64,000 bases of DNA from Paenibacillus sp. MMS20-IR301 (GCF_032302195.1 NZ_CP135275.1:2914001-2978000); one strand, 5' to 3'. Shown: positions 33,450 through 43,703, counted from the stretch's first letter. Numbers and translations are program-made. The notes: generated by a model from the sequence alone, not told the origin.

Positions 33450-35120
33450 TTAATTGTCGAAATCTTCGCGCTTAGGAGCCGGACGGGAGCTTGAGCTTGG
33501 GCGTGACGATGGTCTGCCCTCAGCACTGCGGCTTGCGCCGCCATCGCGGTTGCCTTTGTAGCCGCCGCCGTAGCTGCTTCCGCTGCCGCTGTTGCCACCG
33601 TAGCCGCTGCTGTAGCCGCCGCGTGTGCTTCCGCCGCCGGCATTATCACGGTTACCGCGATATCCGCCGCCACTGGCGTTATCACGGTTGCCGCGGTATC
33701 CGCCGCTGCTGCCGGTTCCGGAGCCGGTACGGTTACCGCCGTAGCCGCCGTTAGGCTTGCGTCCGCTGCGGATGTCATTCTTGCCGCCGCGGCGTTTTGC
33801 ACGGATCGGATCTTCAGGTGTCAGCTCAACCTGAGCATCCTTGTTGTCGCCAGTAAGCAGCTTCATTGCTGCAGACAGCAACTGTACGGAGTCATATTGC
33901 TCCAGCAGCTGAATAGCGATACCTTTGTATTCGTTCAGCTCACCGTCTTCAACCATTGCCAGCAGGCGTTCAGCTGTAATACGTTGTTTGCCTTCAATAG
34001 CTTCTGCCATTGTAGGAAGCGGTTTGCGGGTGATGCGGTGACGGGTCACGCGCTCGATCAGGTGCAGGTGATCCATTTCACGCGGAGTCACGAAGGACCA
34101 GGCAGTACCTTCTTTACCGGCACGGCCGGTACGGCCGATACGGTGTACATAGCTTTCCGGATCTTGCGGAAGGTCAAAGTTAATTACGTGAGTTACGCCG
34201 GAAACGTCCAGACCGCGTGCAGCTACGTCCGTAGCAACCAGTACATCAATGCTGCCGTCGCGGAATTTGCGCATTACAGCATCACGCTGGTTCTGCGACA
34301 GGTCGCCGTGCAGGCCGTCAGCGGAGTATCCGCGCTTCTGAAGGCCTTCCGCCAGCTCATCTACCCGGCGTTTGGTGCGTCCGAAGACAATTGCCAGATC
34401 AGGAGATTCCATATCAATCAAGCGGCTCAGCGCTTCGAACTTCTGGCGCTCAGGAACTTCAATATAAGCCTGGTCAATCAGCGGTGCGCTGATTTGCTTA
34501 GGAATTACCGATACATGCTGCGGGTTCTTCAGGAATTGCTGGGCAAGGCGTTGAATGTTAGGAGGCATAGTAGCCGAGAAGAGCATGGTCTGGCGTTCTT
34601 CAGGAACGAGCTTGAGGATAGTCTGGATATCCTCCATGAATCCCATGTCCAGCATTTCATCAGCTTCGTCGAGGACGATTGTCTGAACATCATCAAGGCG
34701 GATGGTTTTGCGGTTGATATGATCCAGGAGACGTCCCGGTGTACCGATGATGATCTGCGGTTTCTTCTTAAGTCCGCGGATTTGGCGGCCGATATCCTGC
34801 CCGCCGTAGATAGCCAATGAACGAAGTCCCTTGAAGCGGGTCAGCTTCCCGATTTCTTCTGCTACCTGGATTGCAAGCTCACGGGTCGGTGTCATTACCA
34901 GGGCAAGAATTTTCTCATCTTCCCGGGAGATCTTGGAGATAAGAGGAATACCGAATGCTGCGGTTTTACCGGTACCCGTCTGGGCCTGCCCGATCATATC
35001 CGCTCCGGTCAGCGCGATCGGAATCGCCTGCTCCTGGATAGGTGTTGCTTCCTCAAAACCAAGTTCTGTGATTGCCTGAAGTACTTTGGGCTCCAGGCCG
35101 AATTCTGCGAATGTTTTCAA
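33450..35120 (-). CDS. cshA: DEAD-box RNA helicase, CshA-like
   Basis: A 556-aa ATP-dependent RNA helicase. Q motif [13 protein letters not shown], Walker [33 protein letters not shown] and HRIGRTGR are all intact. The C-terminal roughly 110 residues are Gly/Asn/Arg/Ser-rich with [13 protein letters not shown] repeats that should bind RNA; the coding DNA is correspondingly repetitive (33530-33770). Likely roles are ribosome assembly and mRNA decay. The SD GAAGGAG is one base from the ATG at 35129 but ten bases from the in-frame TTG at 35120, so I prefer TTG. Confidence 0.9.
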   Translation of the reverse strand: MKTFAEFGLEPKVLQAITELGFEEATPIQEQAIPIALTGADMIGQAQTGTGKTAAFGIPLISKISREDEKILALVMTPTRELAIQVAEEIGKLTRFKGLRSLAIYGGQDIGRQIRGLKKKPQIIIGTPGRLLDHINRKTIRLDDVQTIVLDEADEMLDMGFMEDIQTILKLVPEERQTMLFSATMPPNIQRLAQQFLKNPQHVSVIPKQISAPLIDQAYIEVPERQKFEALSRLIDMESPDLAIVFGRTKRRVDELAEGLQKRGYSADGLHGDLSQNQRDAVMRKFRDGSIDVLVATDVAARGLDVSGVTHVINFDLPQDPESYVHRIGRTGRAGKEGTAWSFVTPREMDHLHLIERVTRHRITRKPLPTMAEAIEGKQRITAERLLAMVEDGELNEYKGIAIQLLEQYDSVQLLSAAMKLLTGDNKDAQVELTPEDPIRAKRRGGKNDIRSGRKPNGGYGGNRTGSGTGSSGGYRGNRDNASGGGYRGNRDNAGGGSTRGGYSSGYGGNSGSGSSYGGGYKGNRDGGASRSAEGRPSSRPSSSSRPAPKREDFDN

Positions 35121-35129
35121 ATTATTCAT

Positions 35130-35436
35130 GCTCCTTCTATACAGTGGACATTCCACATGCTTGTCTGTATTCTTAAGTAGCGGTAAACACATTTATAGGC
35201 TGTCCAATCATGCCGTATTTCCTGCATGGTTTAGCGCGTATTGGGACAAAAAAGCTGTCCTATGATCAGGCTACTACATACACCTGACAACTGTAACTTC
35301 GCATTCTAAGCAATGCAAAAATACCATTGTAACGTCCTACTCAAGAATATCCTATACATTATATCACAAACTCCTTTAGGAATACCAGTACATTCCTTAC
35401 TTTCATTACTTACATTAAACATAGAGGTGAATTTGC
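35130..35436. other. intergenic region between divergent helicase and yitT-like genes
   Basis: About 300 bp. The helicase side could carry a long 5' UTR of the kind seen for cold-inducible helicases, but no clear -35/-10 pair or conserved cold-box was identified. No gene or terminator is visible. Confidence 0.4.
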
Positions 35437-36264
35437 TTGTTAAAACTCAGATTATTCGGGAGTTATCTCACCGTAATCCTCGGCTCTGCGATGATTGCCT
35501 GCGGGTTTAATCTATTCCTGATCCCGCACAGGCTGCTCAGCGGCGGTGTCTCCGGCCTGGCCATGCTGGTCGGTTACTTCACTCCATTTAATATCAGTCT
35601 GATGTATCTGCTCTTCAATGTTCCGCTGCTGGTTGCCGGCTGGTTCCAGCTCGGACGGAGATTTATTATCCTAAGCATCCTGTCTGTCGGAGCCACAACC
35701 TGGCTGATGACCTTGGTTCCAGAAATTCAGGTCTCCTCGGATATGCTGCTCGCTTCTGTTTTTGGCGGAGTACTCGTAGGCGCCGGCGCCGGAATATCCT
35801 TCCGTGTAGGCGGATCTTCCGGCGGGTTTGACATCCTGGGCTCCATTATTACGCGGTACCGGGATTTCCCGATCGGGAATGTGCTGGTCGGGCTGAACGG
35901 ATTGGTCATTCTGGCTGCAGCCTATTTTGACAACAACTGGAATCTGGCGCTTGCTTCCATGGTATCCATTTATGTGAGCGGCAAGGTGGTGGATCTGATC
36001 CATGTCAGCCACATCAAAGTTACGGTCTATATTGTGACTACCCGGACTGATGAGCTCCTGCAGCAATTGCTGGGACTGCAGCGCGGAGTTACAAAGATCA
36101 AAACCGAAGGTGCTTATTCTCATGTGGAACGGGACATGCTAATGACTGTGACCACAAGATACGAGCTGGCTGAGCTTAAGCGCATTATTAAGACAAGTGA
36201 TCCCCAGGCTTTTGTTAATATTGTGGAAACGGTCGGGGTAATGGGCTCATTCCGCAAGAGATAA
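35437..36264 (+). CDS. YitT family membrane protein
   Basis: A 275-aa protein of the YitT/DUF161 family. Five to six N-terminal membrane helices include the family motifs IPHRLLSGGVSGLAML and GGSSGGFDILG. A cytosolic DUF2179 domain ends the protein (residues about 190-270, GVTKIKTEGAYSHVERDMLM). The transported substrate is unknown. The start is TTG, with AGAGGTGA six bases upstream. Single gene. Confidence 0.88.
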   Translation: MLKLRLFGSYLTVILGSAMIACGFNLFLIPHRLLSGGVSGLAMLVGYFTPFNISLMYLLFNVPLLVAGWFQLGRRFIILSILSVGATTWLMTLVPEIQVSSDMLLASVFGGVLVGAGAGISFRVGGSSGGFDILGSIITRYRDFPIGNVLVGLNGLVILAAAYFDNNWNLALASMVSIYVSGKVVDLIHVSHIKVTVYIVTTRTDELLQQLLGLQRGVTKIKTEGAYSHVERDMLMTVTTRYELAELKRIIKTSDPQAFVNIVETVGVMGSFRKR

Positions 36265-36407
36265 CCCGCGGGGACACTGGCCGGGCTGCAAAAAAATGCG
36301 CTTATTTTAAAATTGTGATATATTAGAAGCACGCAGGACCCTAATCAATTTCATGAAGATTGTGCTTTACCCCTCTTTTCCAGGCACTTCGTTTTTCCGG
36401 TTGGATT

Positions 36408-36423
36408 CTGAATTTTAATTCAG
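36408..36423. repeat. perfect 16-bp palindrome
   Basis: CTGAATTTTAATTCAG lies 30 bp before the small gene at 36454. It could be an operator or the stem of a short RNA hairpin in that gene's leader. Confidence 0.4.
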
Positions 36424-36453
36424 TTCGATTCGAAAAAGGAAAGGGTGATTGTT

Positions 36454-36648
36454 ATGGAAATGGAAACGGTAAAATTGTCAGCAATCGTCATGAGGTGGTA
36501 TCCCGATATGATACCGTTCCTGAAACAGGACGAACTGAATTCAGTTATTGTCCTGCGTGACGGCCTGAGTATTCTGGAACCGGCAGATGCCATGGATATC
36601 ATCCATTACAGCATTTGCGAGCATCAGAATTCTGCGTATCTCCACTAA
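36454..36648 (+). CDS. small hypothetical protein, 64 aa
   Basis: A 64-residue soluble protein, MEMETVKLSAIVMRWYPDMI..., with no membrane segment and no motif I recognise. The ATG at 36454 follows AGGAAAGGG eight bases upstream; a GTG nine bases earlier is the alternative. Codon usage and the strong SD support expression. It is in the same direction as yitT but 190 bp away, behind a perfect palindrome. Confidence 0.6.
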   Translation: MEMETVKLSAIVMRWYPDMIPFLKQDELNSVIVLRDGLSILEPADAMDIIHYSICEHQNSAYLH

Positions 36649-36888
36649 GCAAGCTGCCTTTAAGCAAGAAGGTTTTGATAGTTGCCGCTTTGGATCCGGC
36701 TTTTTGCTCCGGTCCCGGGCGGCATTTACTTTTTACATTAGCGGTTCAAAATCTGTACATCCCGTTTATTAACAACAAGAGCGGTTTATGACACCAAAAA
36801 TTACGGGTATTGTTACAAGTCTGTTCTTTTTGCGTGCATCCGTTACTTTATACTTTAAGGGAATGTACATAAAGGGAGCGAATATGAA

Positions 36889-38130
36889 ATGAACATCACC
36901 TGGGCATTACTGATGATGGCCCTGGGAAGCGTCGGTGTACCGGGCCACGGACACGACGCCGATGTGGCTGCAGTACTGAAGAGCGCCATGAATCCCCCCA
37001 TCGTCGCAGAACACACTAATGATCCGAATGCAACAGCGACTACACCAAGCGGAGCCGGCGGCACGGCGGTACCAGCACCTTCACCAAGCCCAACTCCGGA
37101 CGCAAGCGCAGCGCTTCACACCGATCCGCAGCCTGATGCGCCCAAAGTAAAAGGCATTTATGTAACGGCCTACAGCGCCGGCGGCTCCCGGATGGAAACG
37201 CTGCTGGACCTGCTGGACAAAACGGATCTGAACTCCATGGTCATCGACATTAAGGATGATGCCGGATACATCACATACAAGACAGATAATGCCGAGCTTC
37301 AGGAGCTCGGACATCCCCAGCCGTTCATCGGGGACATCAATAAGCTGATGACAAGACTGAAGGAGCATGAGGTTTATCCGATTGCCCGGATTGTTGTGTT
37401 TAAGGATTCCGTACTCGCTAAGAAAAAACCGGAATTATCCTTTGTTAATAAGGACGGCTCTGTATGGTCCAACAAAGGCGGGGACAGCTTCGTGAATCCT
37501 TATAATGAAGATGTCTGGAAATACAATGTGGACATCGCCAAGGAAGCGGTCAAGCTCGGCTTCAAGGAAATCCAATTTGACTATGTACGTTTCCCTGAAG
37601 GCTTTGAGAAACGTGCCGATACTCTTAAATACACGAAGAGCGACCGTCCGCGCGTTGAGATTATTGCCGACTTTGTCAAATATGCCAAAGCAGAGCTCGC
37701 ACCGCTCGGTGTACGTGTATCCGTCGATATCTTCGGTTATGCCGCCTCGGTCCCTGCTGCAGAAGGCATCGGCCAGGATTTCGTCAAGATCTCCAAGAAT
37801 GTGGATGTCATCAGCCCGATGGTCTATCCGAGCCATTACTCCACCGGCTGGTTCGATGTTAAGGATCCGGACAAGGACCCTTACGCCACGATCAGGGGCT
37901 CAATGGTCGACACACATAAGAAGCTTAACCCGCTCGGCAGCTACAAACCGGTAATCCGTCCATGGATTCAGGACTTTACCGCCAGCTGGCTCGGCAGTGG
38001 ACATTATGTCAAATACGGCAAGCAGCAGGTAGAGGATCAGATTCGTGCCCTGAAGGACGAGAATATAGATGAATTCCTGCTCTGGAATGCCAACAACCGT
38101 TACACCGCTGATGTGGACTACGAACAATAA
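36889..38130 (+). CDS. DUF4015 putative glycoside hydrolase
   Basis: A 413-aa protein with a short hydrophobic N-terminus (weak signal or anchor), a Thr/Pro/Ala-rich linker (about residues 45-85) and a TIM-barrel DUF4015 domain from KGIYVTAYSAGG onward. The conserved acidic patch FDYVRFPE (about residue 230) and SVDIFGYAA are where family catalytic residues would lie. It is likely exported and acts on a cell-surface or polysaccharide substrate that cannot be named. A terminator follows. An out-of-frame ATGAAATGA overlaps its start. Confidence 0.85.
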   Translation: MNITWALLMMALGSVGVPGHGHDADVAAVLKSAMNPPIVAEHTNDPNATATTPSGAGGTAVPAPSPSPTPDASAALHTDPQPDAPKVKGIYVTAYSAGGSRMETLLDLLDKTDLNSMVIDIKDDAGYITYKTDNAELQELGHPQPFIGDINKLMTRLKEHEVYPIARIVVFKDSVLAKKKPELSFVNKDGSVWSNKGGDSFVNPYNEDVWKYNVDIAKEAVKLGFKEIQFDYVRFPEGFEKRADTLKYTKSDRPRVEIIADFVKYAKAELAPLGVRVSVDIFGYAASVPAAEGIGQDFVKISKNVDVISPMVYPSHYSTGWFDVKDPDKDPYATIRGSMVDTHKKLNPLGSYKPVIRPWIQDFTASWLGSGHYVKYGKQQVEDQIRALKDENIDEFLLWNANNRYTADVDYEQ

Positions 38131-38179
38131 GCTTGCAGCCATTATTTGATACATTGAGATACTAAATGATGATCCAGAG

Positions 38180-38202
38180 CCCGGCATCTGCCGGGTTTTT
38201 TT
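38180..38202 (+). terminator. intrinsic terminator
   Basis: CCCGGC-ATCT-GCCGGG followed by a T-run, 50 bp past the stop of the DUF4015 gene. Confidence 0.9.
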
Positions 38203-38236
38203 CATCCAAATACATGATAACGGAGCCACGACTAAG

Positions 38237-39592
38237 ATGAATCAAACCTCTTCCATTAAGCAAAAGGCTGTACAATTTCTTCATATTCTGCTGCCGATCC
38301 TGATTACACAAATTGCCCTGTCAGCCATCACCTTCTTCGACACCAATATGTCCGGCAAATTCGGCACGAATGATCTTGCCGGTGTTGCCATCGGCACAAG
38401 CCTGTGGATTCCGATCCAGACCGGCCTCAGCGGTATTCTGATGGGTATTACACCGATCGTCTCCCATCTCATCGGCAGCAAGCGTGACAAGGATGTCGCC
38501 CATCAGGTAATGCAGGGCATGTGGCTTTCACTGCTCGTCTCGGTGCTCGTCCTTATAATGGGCGGGTTGGTATTGTCACCTGTACTGAATTTCATGAACC
38601 TGGAGCCGGCAGTGCGCGATATAGCTTCCCGCTTCCTGCATGCCATTTCCTTCGGTATTATACCGCTGTTCGGATATACTGTACTGCGCAGCTGTATCGA
38701 TGCCCTGGGCCAGACCCGGGTCTCGATGTTCATTACGCTGATTGCGCTACCGGTCAATGTTGGACTGAACTACCTGCTTATCTTCGGGAACTTCGGGTTC
38801 CCCCGCTTAGGCGGAGTCGGCGCAGGTGTCGCATCGGCCATTACATATTGGGTAATCTTCATCATTGCCCTTGTTTTCATCTACCGTGCTGAGCCTTTCA
38901 AAAGCCTGCGGCTCTTCCGTAAATTTCACACAATGTCGCTTCAGAGCTTCAAGGAGCTGCTGAAAATCGGCGTACCGATCGGCTTTTCGATCTTTTTTGA
39001 AACAGCGGTATTCTCTGCCGTAACTCTGCTGATGAGCCGCTTCGACACAGTGACCATTGCCGCCCACCAGGCGGCGATCAACTTCGCTTCGACACTGTAT
39101 ATGATTCCGCTAAGCATCTGTATGAGCCTGACCATTCTGGTCGGCTTTGAGACGGGCTCCGGGCGGCTGAAGGACGCACGCCAGTACAGTATTATGGGAA
39201 TCGGCACGGCAGCGGTCCTGTCACTGCTCACTGCACTTGTGCTGCTGTTTGCCGGCAGCCATGTTGCCGGCTTGTATTCGGATGAAGCAGAGGTCATTTC
39301 ACTAATACAGCATTTCCTGATCTATGCGATCTTCTTCCAGATTTCTGATGCGATTGCTACACCTACCCAAGGTGTATTGCGCGGTTATAAGGATGTCAAT
39401 CCGGCCTTTCTCATTTGCTTTGCCGCTTACTGGATAATCGGCCTTCCTGTGGGTTATCTGCTGGCAACTTATACGGAGCTTGGCGCATACGGCTATTGGA
39501 TCGGACTGATTACGGGTCTGGCTATCGGAGCCATCCTGCTGCTTGCCCGGCTTGTCAGAGTGCAAAGAAGATTCTCACTGGAGAAAGCTTAA
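38237..39592 (+). CDS. MATE family efflux transporter
   Basis: A 451-aa multidrug/sodium or proton antiporter with twelve predicted membrane helices in two homologous halves. NorM/DinF-type features are visible, such as DTNMSGKFGTNDLAGVAIG in the first half and AAHQAAINFASTLYMIPLSI in the second. Substrate unknown. The SD GGAG precedes ATG by about 8-10 bases. It is placed after the DUF4015 terminator and ends at a perfect bidirectional terminator shared with pfkA. Confidence 0.9.
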   Translation: MNQTSSIKQKAVQFLHILLPILITQIALSAITFFDTNMSGKFGTNDLAGVAIGTSLWIPIQTGLSGILMGITPIVSHLIGSKRDKDVAHQVMQGMWLSLLVSVLVLIMGGLVLSPVLNFMNLEPAVRDIASRFLHAISFGIIPLFGYTVLRSCIDALGQTRVSMFITLIALPVNVGLNYLLIFGNFGFPRLGGVGAGVASAITYWVIFIIALVFIYRAEPFKSLRLFRKFHTMSLQSFKELLKIGVPIGFSIFFETAVFSAVTLLMSRFDTVTIAAHQAAINFASTLYMIPLSICMSLTILVGFETGSGRLKDARQYSIMGIGTAAVLSLLTALVLLFAGSHVAGLYSDEAEVISLIQHFLIYAIFFQISDAIATPTQGVLRGYKDVNPAFLICFAAYWIIGLPVGYLLATYTELGAYGYWIGLITGLAIGAILLLARLVRVQRRFSLEKA

Positions 39593-39638
39593 GCAGCTAT
39601 AAGAGTAATTATCGAGGCACAATACCGAGGCACTTAAG

Positions 39639-39678
39639 ACACAACAAACCCGCCTGTCTCCAGGCGGGTTTGTTGTGT
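39639..39678. terminator. perfect bidirectional terminator
   Basis: ACACAACAAACCCGCCTG and its exact complement around a TCTC loop, between the convergent MATE and pfkA genes. Confidence 0.9.
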
Positions 39679-39713
39679 AGAAACGAAGGTACTGCTTGTA
39701 CTTACTCAGCTTC

Positions 39714-40685
39714 TTATTGGGATAAACGGGAAGCCAGTTCATACAGATCCGTATTGAAATCTTTCTTGGTGTTCACTACAGTATCGATATCAGTAAGCGT
39801 CAATTCGCCTTTAATAATTCCACATGCTTTGCCGGACTCGCCTTCAATCAGCTTACGGACAGCGAAATCACCCAGACGGCTGGCCAGATTGCGGTCTGCC
39901 GGAGTTGGTGTACCGCCGCGCTGAATGTGGCCCAGAACGGTTACGCGGGCATCCAGAGAGGCATGACGGTCTTTGAGTGCCTGTGCCACATCTTCACCTT
40001 TGCCTACGCCTTCAGCTACGATAACGATACTGTGGCGTTTGCCTCTTGCAAAATTATCCTTCATCCGGTCAGCAACCTCATTCAGATCATAAGGCATTTC
40101 CGGCACCAGAATCGTTTCGGCTCCGGAAGCAAGACCAGCATACAGGGCGATGTCTCCGCAGTGGCGTCCCATTACTTCTACAATAGAAGAACGCTCATGG
40201 GAAGACATGGTGTCACGCAGCTTGTTGATTGCATCGACTACAACGCCAACAGCTGTATCAAAGCCAATGGTATAATCCGTAAAGGAAATATCATTGTCAA
40301 TTGTTCCCGGCAGAGCCATCGTCTTAATTCCAAGCTTGCTCAGCTTGTTCGCTCCCTGGTAGGAGCCGTCGCCGCCGATAACTACCAGACCGTCGATTCC
40401 CAATTCGTTCAGGATATCGGCACCTTTCTGCTGGCCTTCAGGCTTAACGAACTCCAGACAACGTGCAGATTGCAGAATAGTACCTCCGCGCTGGATAATA
40501 TCACCGACACTGCGCAGATCCATCGGGAAAATATCACGGTTAAGCAGCCCCTGGTAACCGCGCTGAATGCCGAACACTTCAATTCCGAAGTAGATCGCGC
40601 TGCGCACAACCGCACGGACTGCGGCGTTCATCCCCTGTGAGTCTCCTCCACTGGTTAGTACTGCAATTTTTTTTACGTTTGACAT
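39714..40685 (-). CDS. pfkA: 6-phosphofructokinase
   Basis: A 323-aa ATP-dependent PFK catalysing the committed glycolytic step. GGDGSYQGA (ATP site), PGTIDNDISFTDYTIGFDTA (catalytic Asp), MGRHCGDIAL and HIQRGGTPT (substrate Arg) are present. The first phosphate loop reads GGDSQGMNA where the classical enzymes have Pro instead of Gln. The usual partner pyk is not beside it; ytpB is upstream. This suggests a relocated or second PFK. The SD AGGAGG precedes ATG. Confidence 0.93.
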   Translation of the reverse strand: MSNVKKIAVLTSGGDSQGMNAAVRAVVRSAIYFGIEVFGIQRGYQGLLNRDIFPMDLRSVGDIIQRGGTILQSARCLEFVKPEGQQKGADILNELGIDGLVVIGGDGSYQGANKLSKLGIKTMALPGTIDNDISFTDYTIGFDTAVGVVVDAINKLRDTMSSHERSSIVEVMGRHCGDIALYAGLASGAETILVPEMPYDLNEVADRMKDNFARGKRHSIVIVAEGVGKGEDVAQALKDRHASLDARVTVLGHIQRGGTPTPADRNLASRLGDFAVRKLIEGESGKACGIIKGELTLTDIDTVVNTKKDFNTDLYELASRLSQ

Positions 40686-40758
40686 TCGGTTTGTTCCTCC
40701 TTAAAATTGCGCCCGGCTGATTCCAGAAAGAAATTGCAGCCTACAGCATATAATGCGA

Positions 40759-41856
40759 CTAATACATGTGTTTGCGTATCCAGCGGCTGTTTACGAAGAA
40801 GAACAGTCTCGTCAGCGGACTTCTTCTCATCAGACGTTTGGATACAGTGCGAACCTCCCGCTGTTCGCTGACTTTGGGATCGGATAAATAAAGTGCCAAG
40901 AGCCCCTCGATGACCATACGGTGCATTGAGGTCTCGGGAAGGTTCCGGACATCCTTGCGGGCCCACTCCACTATGGAAGCGATCCGATTCAGCATGGTAT
41001 CAGTATTGTCATAATAATTACAGAAATTGAGGTCCCCGCCAGCGCGGTCTTCATCCTGATCAATCAGGTAATCCAGCATAATATGCAGCCCGCAAACATG
41101 CGGAAAATACGCGGCACGGATGGAAGATGCTGCAGATGTGCTCAGCTTGGGATCACAGGAAGCCAGAAAAAGCATAAAGACCCCCAGAGTTGAACCTGTC
41201 GCCGCTGCAAACTCATTCCACTGGAGATGAGGGGCACGCTGCCCTTCTTTCTCCCACCATTCCTTCAGGGCAGATTCCCTGAGTTCCGGGCGGATATGCT
41301 TATACACCTGGAGATCCGTATACAGCACAGCCAGATCATGAATCTCTGGAGCCGCAGCACTGTAACCCGGAAGCTGTAAGATCATCTCCTGGCATTTGCG
41401 GACCAGCCTGGACAAATATCCCCCGTCATTCTGTTCGGTGCGCAGCGCGTAATAGTTCACCGGCTCCGCCTTAGGATCAATAGCGTCAAGCATCGATTGA
41501 TGCAGCAGCCGGAAATCGGCAGGGTCAAGCGAAGTACTGCGGTCACACAGGTTGTCCAAATAATCACTGATCGTCTGATAAGCGACAATTAGCGGAATCA
41601 GTATATGTCTCATCGACAAATTGCCGGCAGCATAAATTCCGCCGCCTTCGCAGTGAAACTGTTTCGTCTCAATGCTGGCAAGCGCCTGCCTGCGGAGCTC
41701 GGGATCGGGAATCCCTTCAGCATCCCGGCGCCAGAAATCAAGACATGATCGCACTTCCGGCAGCACGTACTTGTAGACCCGGTTCATCAGTCCAATGGGA
41801 CCCCGCGGACTAAGGTAACGGCCTTGCTCAAATTCATTCAATGACAGTGCCTCCAC
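40759..41856 (-). CDS. ytpB: tetraprenyl-beta-curcumene synthase
   Basis: A 365-aa DUF2600 terpene synthase, homologous to Bacillus YtpB, which cyclises tetraprenyl diphosphate in C35 (sesquarterpene) synthesis. Two acidic, metal-binding-like segments are visible: DYLDNLCDR near residue 98 and DYLIDQDEDR near 265. All-helical and cytosolic. C35 terpenoids are membrane or spore components in Bacillus. No prenyltransferase gene is adjacent. It has its own consensus promoter and precedes pfkA by 73 bp. Confidence 0.88.
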   Translation of the reverse strand: MEALSLNEFEQGRYLSPRGPIGLMNRVYKYVLPEVRSCLDFWRRDAEGIPDPELRRQALASIETKQFHCEGGGIYAAGNLSMRHILIPLIVAYQTISDYLDNLCDRSTSLDPADFRLLHQSMLDAIDPKAEPVNYYALRTEQNDGGYLSRLVRKCQEMILQLPGYSAAAPEIHDLAVLYTDLQVYKHIRPELRESALKEWWEKEGQRAPHLQWNEFAAATGSTLGVFMLFLASCDPKLSTSAASSIRAAYFPHVCGLHIMLDYLIDQDEDRAGGDLNFCNYYDNTDTMLNRIASIVEWARKDVRNLPETSMHRMVIEGLLALYLSDPKVSEQREVRTVSKRLMRRSPLTRLFFFVNSRWIRKHMY

Positions 41857-41886
41857 ATTGTTGTCTCCTTATCCAAATCATCATTT

Positions 41887-41915
41887 ATTATAATATGCAG
41901 AGCGTATTTGTACAA
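41887..41915 (-). promoter_or_regulatory. predicted ytpB promoter
   Basis: TTGTAC, 17 bp and perfect TATAAT on the minus strand; leader about 30 nt. Confidence 0.7.
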
Positions 41916-42058
41916 ACAACAAAATCACTTTCGCAAAACCGTGAAAGATTCAGAAATACATTAATTTAGGTAAACCCGGCTTTCCGGCTTTGTGCTATAC
42001 TATTACCCGTTCTACATAAAATGTATAATGTTGTTCATATCCGGAGGAGTGCAGATTT

Positions 42059-43315
42059 ATGAAGCAGCACGACAGCGGCAGCCGGTACAGCGATCAGAAT
42101 TGGCTGCGGTTCTTTATGTTTACGTTTTACGGCACCAGTGTACTGGTAGTATCGTATTTTCCCTTGTTCTATTCACATCTGGGCTTCAGCAGCCCGCAAA
42201 TCGGTCTGCTCTACTCTGTCGGCCCGCTGATTTCGATCCTGGCCAACCTGTTCTGGAGCATGATGAGCGACCGGATCGGTGCAGTCCGCAAGATCATCGC
42301 CATCCTGCTCGGGGGACAACTGGTAACCGCCATCATTCTGGCCAGAATGACAGATTTCTCTAGTGTGATGATTATTTTGCCCGTTTTCTACTTCTTCTAT
42401 TACCCTGTGTATCCGCTTGCTGATACTATGGCGATCAAAATTGCCCAGCGGCACGGACGCAATTTCATCGCAATCCGCGTGTTCGGCTCACTCGGCTACT
42501 CTTTCTTTGCCCTTACTGTCGGCTATCTATTACGGGCATTAGGTCCTGAATACAGTGTTGGTATCTGCATAGTAGTCGTTGTTTCCGCGCTGCTCATTTC
42601 CATCGGCCTGAAGGATGCTGCACGCGCCGAACCAGTCCCGGCACCTGAAGACGAAGCTGCAGAAGGGCAGCCCCAAATCAAACAGGCCCGAAGCGGAGGA
42701 TTGAAAGAGATTCTGCTGCAAAAAGAGGTACTCTGGTTCTTCGGCTCTGTATTTCTGCTTGCCATCGGCTACCGGATGAATGAAGCCTTCCTGACGCTGA
42801 GCCTGAAGGGAATGAACGCAGGCGATGAGGTCATCGGCTGGGCACTGCTGGCTTCGGCGCTTAGTGAAATCCCTGTTTTTTTTGCGCTGAGCAAATACGG
42901 TGAGCGGTTCAAGGAGCTCCCCCTCCTCGCCTTCGCCAGTCTGATGTTCGCCCTGCGCTTTCTGTTCATGGCACTCACGCAGGAGCCGGGCATGGTAGTT
43001 GCCATTCAGGCCATGCACAGCGTTTCCTTTGGTGTGTACTTTGTAACCGCTGTCCGGTATATTACACGGATTATCCCCGATCATCTCCGGGCGACGGGCA
43101 TGGCCATCTTCACCGTGGTCTGGTCCAGCGGCGCCGGACTGCTCAGCGGCACATTCGGCGGCCTGATCTTCCAGGATGCCGGCCGGACTGTCTTTTATTA
43201 TGTCGCTACCGGCTTCTCACTGCTCGCTTTCACCGGCTTCTTCTCCAAGCATCTGCTGGATATCGGCGGCGGCACCGGCCGGCCCTTCCGCAAAAAATCT
43301 GCAGGCAGACAATAA
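42059..43315 (+). CDS. MFS transporter (LacY/nucleoside-permease type)
   Basis: A 418-aa twelve-helix major facilitator. The N-terminal half contains SMMSDRIGAVRK between helices 2 and 3, and the layout of the first helix (NWLRFFMFTFYGTSVLVVSYFPLFY) resembles the phenylpropionate/nucleoside permease branch. A charged cytosolic loop separates the halves (about residues 195-225). Substrate unknown. The SD GGAGGAG lies nine bases before ATG, and an extended -10 (TGCTATACT) is present upstream near 41993. It is divergent from ytpB. Confidence 0.85.
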   Translation: MKQHDSGSRYSDQNWLRFFMFTFYGTSVLVVSYFPLFYSHLGFSSPQIGLLYSVGPLISILANLFWSMMSDRIGAVRKIIAILLGGQLVTAIILARMTDFSSVMIILPVFYFFYYPVYPLADTMAIKIAQRHGRNFIAIRVFGSLGYSFFALTVGYLLRALGPEYSVGICIVVVVSALLISIGLKDAARAEPVPAPEDEAAEGQPQIKQARSGGLKEILLQKEVLWFFGSVFLLAIGYRMNEAFLTLSLKGMNAGDEVIGWALLASALSEIPVFFALSKYGERFKELPLLAFASLMFALRFLFMALTQEPGMVVAIQAMHSVSFGVYFVTAVRYITRIIPDHLRATGMAIFTVVWSSGAGLLSGTFGGLIFQDAGRTVFYYVATGFSLLAFTGFFSKHLLDIGGGTGRPFRKKSAGRQ

Positions 43316-43332
43316 CGGTTTCCTTAAACAAT

Positions 43333-43365
43333 CAGCCATGTGTCCCTTCAGGGAACGCATGGCTG
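43333..43365 (+). terminator. hairpin after MFS gene
   Basis: CAGCCATG-GTCCCT and AGGGA-CATGGCTG arms 20 bp past the stop. The following sequence lacks a T-run, so it is either a weak terminator or a 3' stabilising stem. From here to 43580 nothing else is recognisable. Confidence 0.5.
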
Positions 43366-43583
43366 AACTAAATGGCATAGCATTAACCTATAGTATTCGG
43401 TTTTCCGCATACATTCAGCTTTTGACCGCGGGAATCAAGTAGACTCCAACTCCTCCCGGTGAACCTTCAGCTGCGTTCAGCAACAAAGTTACTCTACTAC
43501 GAAGTTATTCAAAGAAAAACCATCCAGAAATCTTTACACACCTTACCACAACAGACAGAAACTATAATGTCCTAAAAAATAAA

Positions 43584-43612
43584 AAAACACAGTTCCCGAA
43601 AGAACTGTGTGT
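43584..43612 (-). terminator. cold-shock gene terminator
   Basis: ACACAGTTC and GAACTGTGT arms followed on the minus strand by TTTTTTT, about 90 bp past the csp stop codon. Confidence 0.8.
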
Positions 43613-43703
43613 TGCTTAAGTTGCCTGTTGTGCTACTCTTGCAAGTGCTTGCTGCATCAAATATATATATTTGCGGCTGACAGAGGCTCTGCCTTGCCGT
43701 ATC

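Noticed and set aside
33897..34820. 307-codon frame antisense to the DEAD-box helicase
   Set aside because: Fully within a conserved gene on the other strand, with no ribosome binding site or recognisable domain.
36883..36891. ATGAAATGA mini-frame (Met-Lys-stop) overlapping the DUF4015 start
   Set aside because: A two-codon frame could affect initiation, but without conservation data it is indistinguishable from chance.
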